DNA from: SHLQ01 sp047638715
GTDB lineage: Bacteria > Actinomycetota > Acidimicrobiia > Acidimicrobiales > SHLQ01
DNA length: 15,589 nt
Direction of reading: 5' to 3'
Assembly: GCA_047638715.1 (NCBI GenBank)
Contig: JBLIMK010000094.1
Location: forward strand, 1 to 15,589
Shown here: piece by piece, positions 15,014 through 15,589 of the stretch
Layout: every line of letters begins with the position of its first letter
Position numbering within the stretch: position 1 is the stretch's first letter
Notes under the pieces: model-generated
Told to the model about the DNA's origin: nothing
The model's input: the letters and a program-made list of their open reading frames with translations, nothing else
Databases searched by the model: none
Made by a program: the position numbers and the translations under genes

Positions 15014-15534
15014 ATGAGGTGAGCGTCACCAAAGAGAACGGGGTCTCGAGCGTATTGGCTGTCGCAGAACTCCTGAGGCTCGGGTTCACCGACATCGTCA
15101 TGATCCCCGACAGTGAAAGTGCGCCGCTCTTCAATGCCGCACACGCCTCCGATGACCTTCGAGTGATCTCGCCGACGCGGGAGGGTGAGGGTATTGCAAT
15201 CGCCGCTGGCCTGTGGGTTGGCGGACGCAAGCCGCTCGTCGTTTTGCAGAACACGGGACTCATGGAGGGCGGCGACGCGCTGCGGGGATGCGGAATCGGT
15301 CCGCACATCCCGTTGCGGCTGATGGTGGGTTGGCGCGGATATGGGGGAGCCCAAGCGGGCGCATTACCGATCGACTCGGCTCAGCCATTCACCGAACCGC
15401 TGCTCGACGCGTGGAAGATCCCGACATTGCATCTGATGAACGATGACGACCTCGCGAACGTCGCGATTATGGACGATACGTCCACCACCACTTCGCTGCC
15501 TGCTGCTCTTCTCACCGGATGGGCGTTCCGATGA
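15007..15534 (+). CDS. Sulfopyruvate/phosphonopyruvate decarboxylase-like alpha (ThDP PYR-domain) subunit, ComD-like
   Basis: This 175-residue protein is only the PYR half of a ThDP decarboxylase, the size expected for ComD-type alpha subunits. The catalytic Glu is in the TREGEGIAIAAGLWVGGRKP block (about 57-76), followed by VVLQNTGLMEGGDAL (about 78-92), where ComD-type proteins have an LIQNSGLGN-like loop; PLRLMVGWRGYGG follows. The beta (PP) half starts at the next gene through an ATGA overlap. The start at ATG 15007 has GGAGG 4 nt upstream and overlaps the dehydrogenase gene by 7 bp. The expected reaction is non-oxidative decarboxylation of a 3-substituted pyruvate (sulfopyruvate to sulfoacetaldehyde, or phosphonopyruvate to phosphonoacetaldehyde). 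The pairing with an Ldh2-type dehydrogenase favours the sulfopyruvate reading, but a different 2-oxoacid cannot be excluded. Confidence 0.82.
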   Translation: MVNEVSVTKENGVSSVLAVAELLRLGFTDIVMIPDSESAPLFNAAHASDDLRVISPTREGEGIAIAAGLWVGGRKPLVVLQNTGLMEGGDALRGCGIGPHIPLRLMVGWRGYGGAQAGALPIDSAQPFTEPLLDAWKIPTLHLMNDDDLANVAIMDDTSTTTSLPAALLTGWAFR

Positions 15535-15589
15535 TCGAACGTTTGGAGCTACTCAAGGCACTCGCCGCTGTCCGCACCGACGAGATCGT
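15531..15589 (+). CDS. Start of decarboxylase beta (ThDP PP-domain) subunit, ComE-like, truncated by the window edge
   Basis: ATG 15531 overlaps the stop of the ComD-like gene (ATGA), and the frame stays open to the window end. The 19 visible residues, beginning MIERLELLKALAAVRTDEI, resemble the start of ComE-type beta subunits (M-x-R-x-E-A-L-K-x-L with a following D). The ThDP diphosphate-binding motif would lie beyond the edge. The assignment rests mainly on position after the alpha subunit. Confidence 0.6.
   Translation, partial: MIERLELLKALAAVRTDEI

Overview
The window looks like catabolic chromosome from a high-GC actinobacterium. An F420-type luciferase-like oxidoreductase, an ADP-forming acyl-CoA synthetase, a family III CoA-transferase, a split MaoC-type hydratase and an isovaleryl-type acyl-CoA dehydrogenase occur together. 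GTG/TTG starts and ATGA overlaps are common. An Acidimicrobiia-like host is my guess from gene content, not something the sequence proves. There are no rRNA or tRNA genes, no CRISPR array, no intact transposase and no recognisable transcriptional regulator.

Layout, left to right. (1) The 3' end of an EamA/DMT exporter (+, cut by the left edge) overlaps convergently with the next operon. (2) A leftward six-gene operon (8070 down to 819) encodes, in transcription order, a cyclase-family metal hydrolase, a CitE/HpcH-type CoA-ester lyase, a Gfo/Idh oxidoreductase, a CaiB-type CoA-transferase, an LLM-class flavin oxidoreductase and an ADP-forming acyl-CoA synthetase. (3) A 121-bp divergent promoter region (8071-8191) has a good leftward -35/-10 pair and a small dyad over the -10. 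(4) A rightward four-gene operon (8192-11899) encodes an acyl-CoA dehydrogenase, two MaoC-like hotdog subunits and a ThDP-dependent enzyme, all with overlapping stops and starts. (5) An intergenic element (about 11914-12193) has nested inverted repeats, each duplicated with a 34-bp period, and resembles a non-autonomous MITE-like element. (6) A leftward single gene encodes a second, more canonical ThDP enzyme (13860 down to 12214). (7) A 55-bp divergent gap leads into a rightward operon of an Ldh2-type 2-hydroxyacid dehydrogenase and the two subunits of a sulfopyruvate-decarboxylase-like enzyme; the second subunit is cut by the right edge.

How the genes may work together (inference). The CoA-transferase, the MaoC-type hydratase with an HRIHYD/HGPL motif and the CitE-type lyase match the enzyme types of mesaconyl/itaconyl-CoA to citramalyl-CoA to acetyl-CoA plus pyruvate (or glyoxylate) chemistry. 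The acyl-CoA dehydrogenase would supply the unsaturated CoA ester, and the ADP-forming synthetase would recover ATP from a product or activate another acid. The right-hand trio has the composition of a ComC-ComD-ComE route (2-hydroxyacid to 2-oxoacid to aldehyde plus CO2), for example sulfolactate to sulfopyruvate to sulfoacetaldehyde. Whether the two halves form one pathway cannot be told from the sequence. The combination, with four ThDP-related genes in the last 5.4 kb, does not match any named pathway I know.
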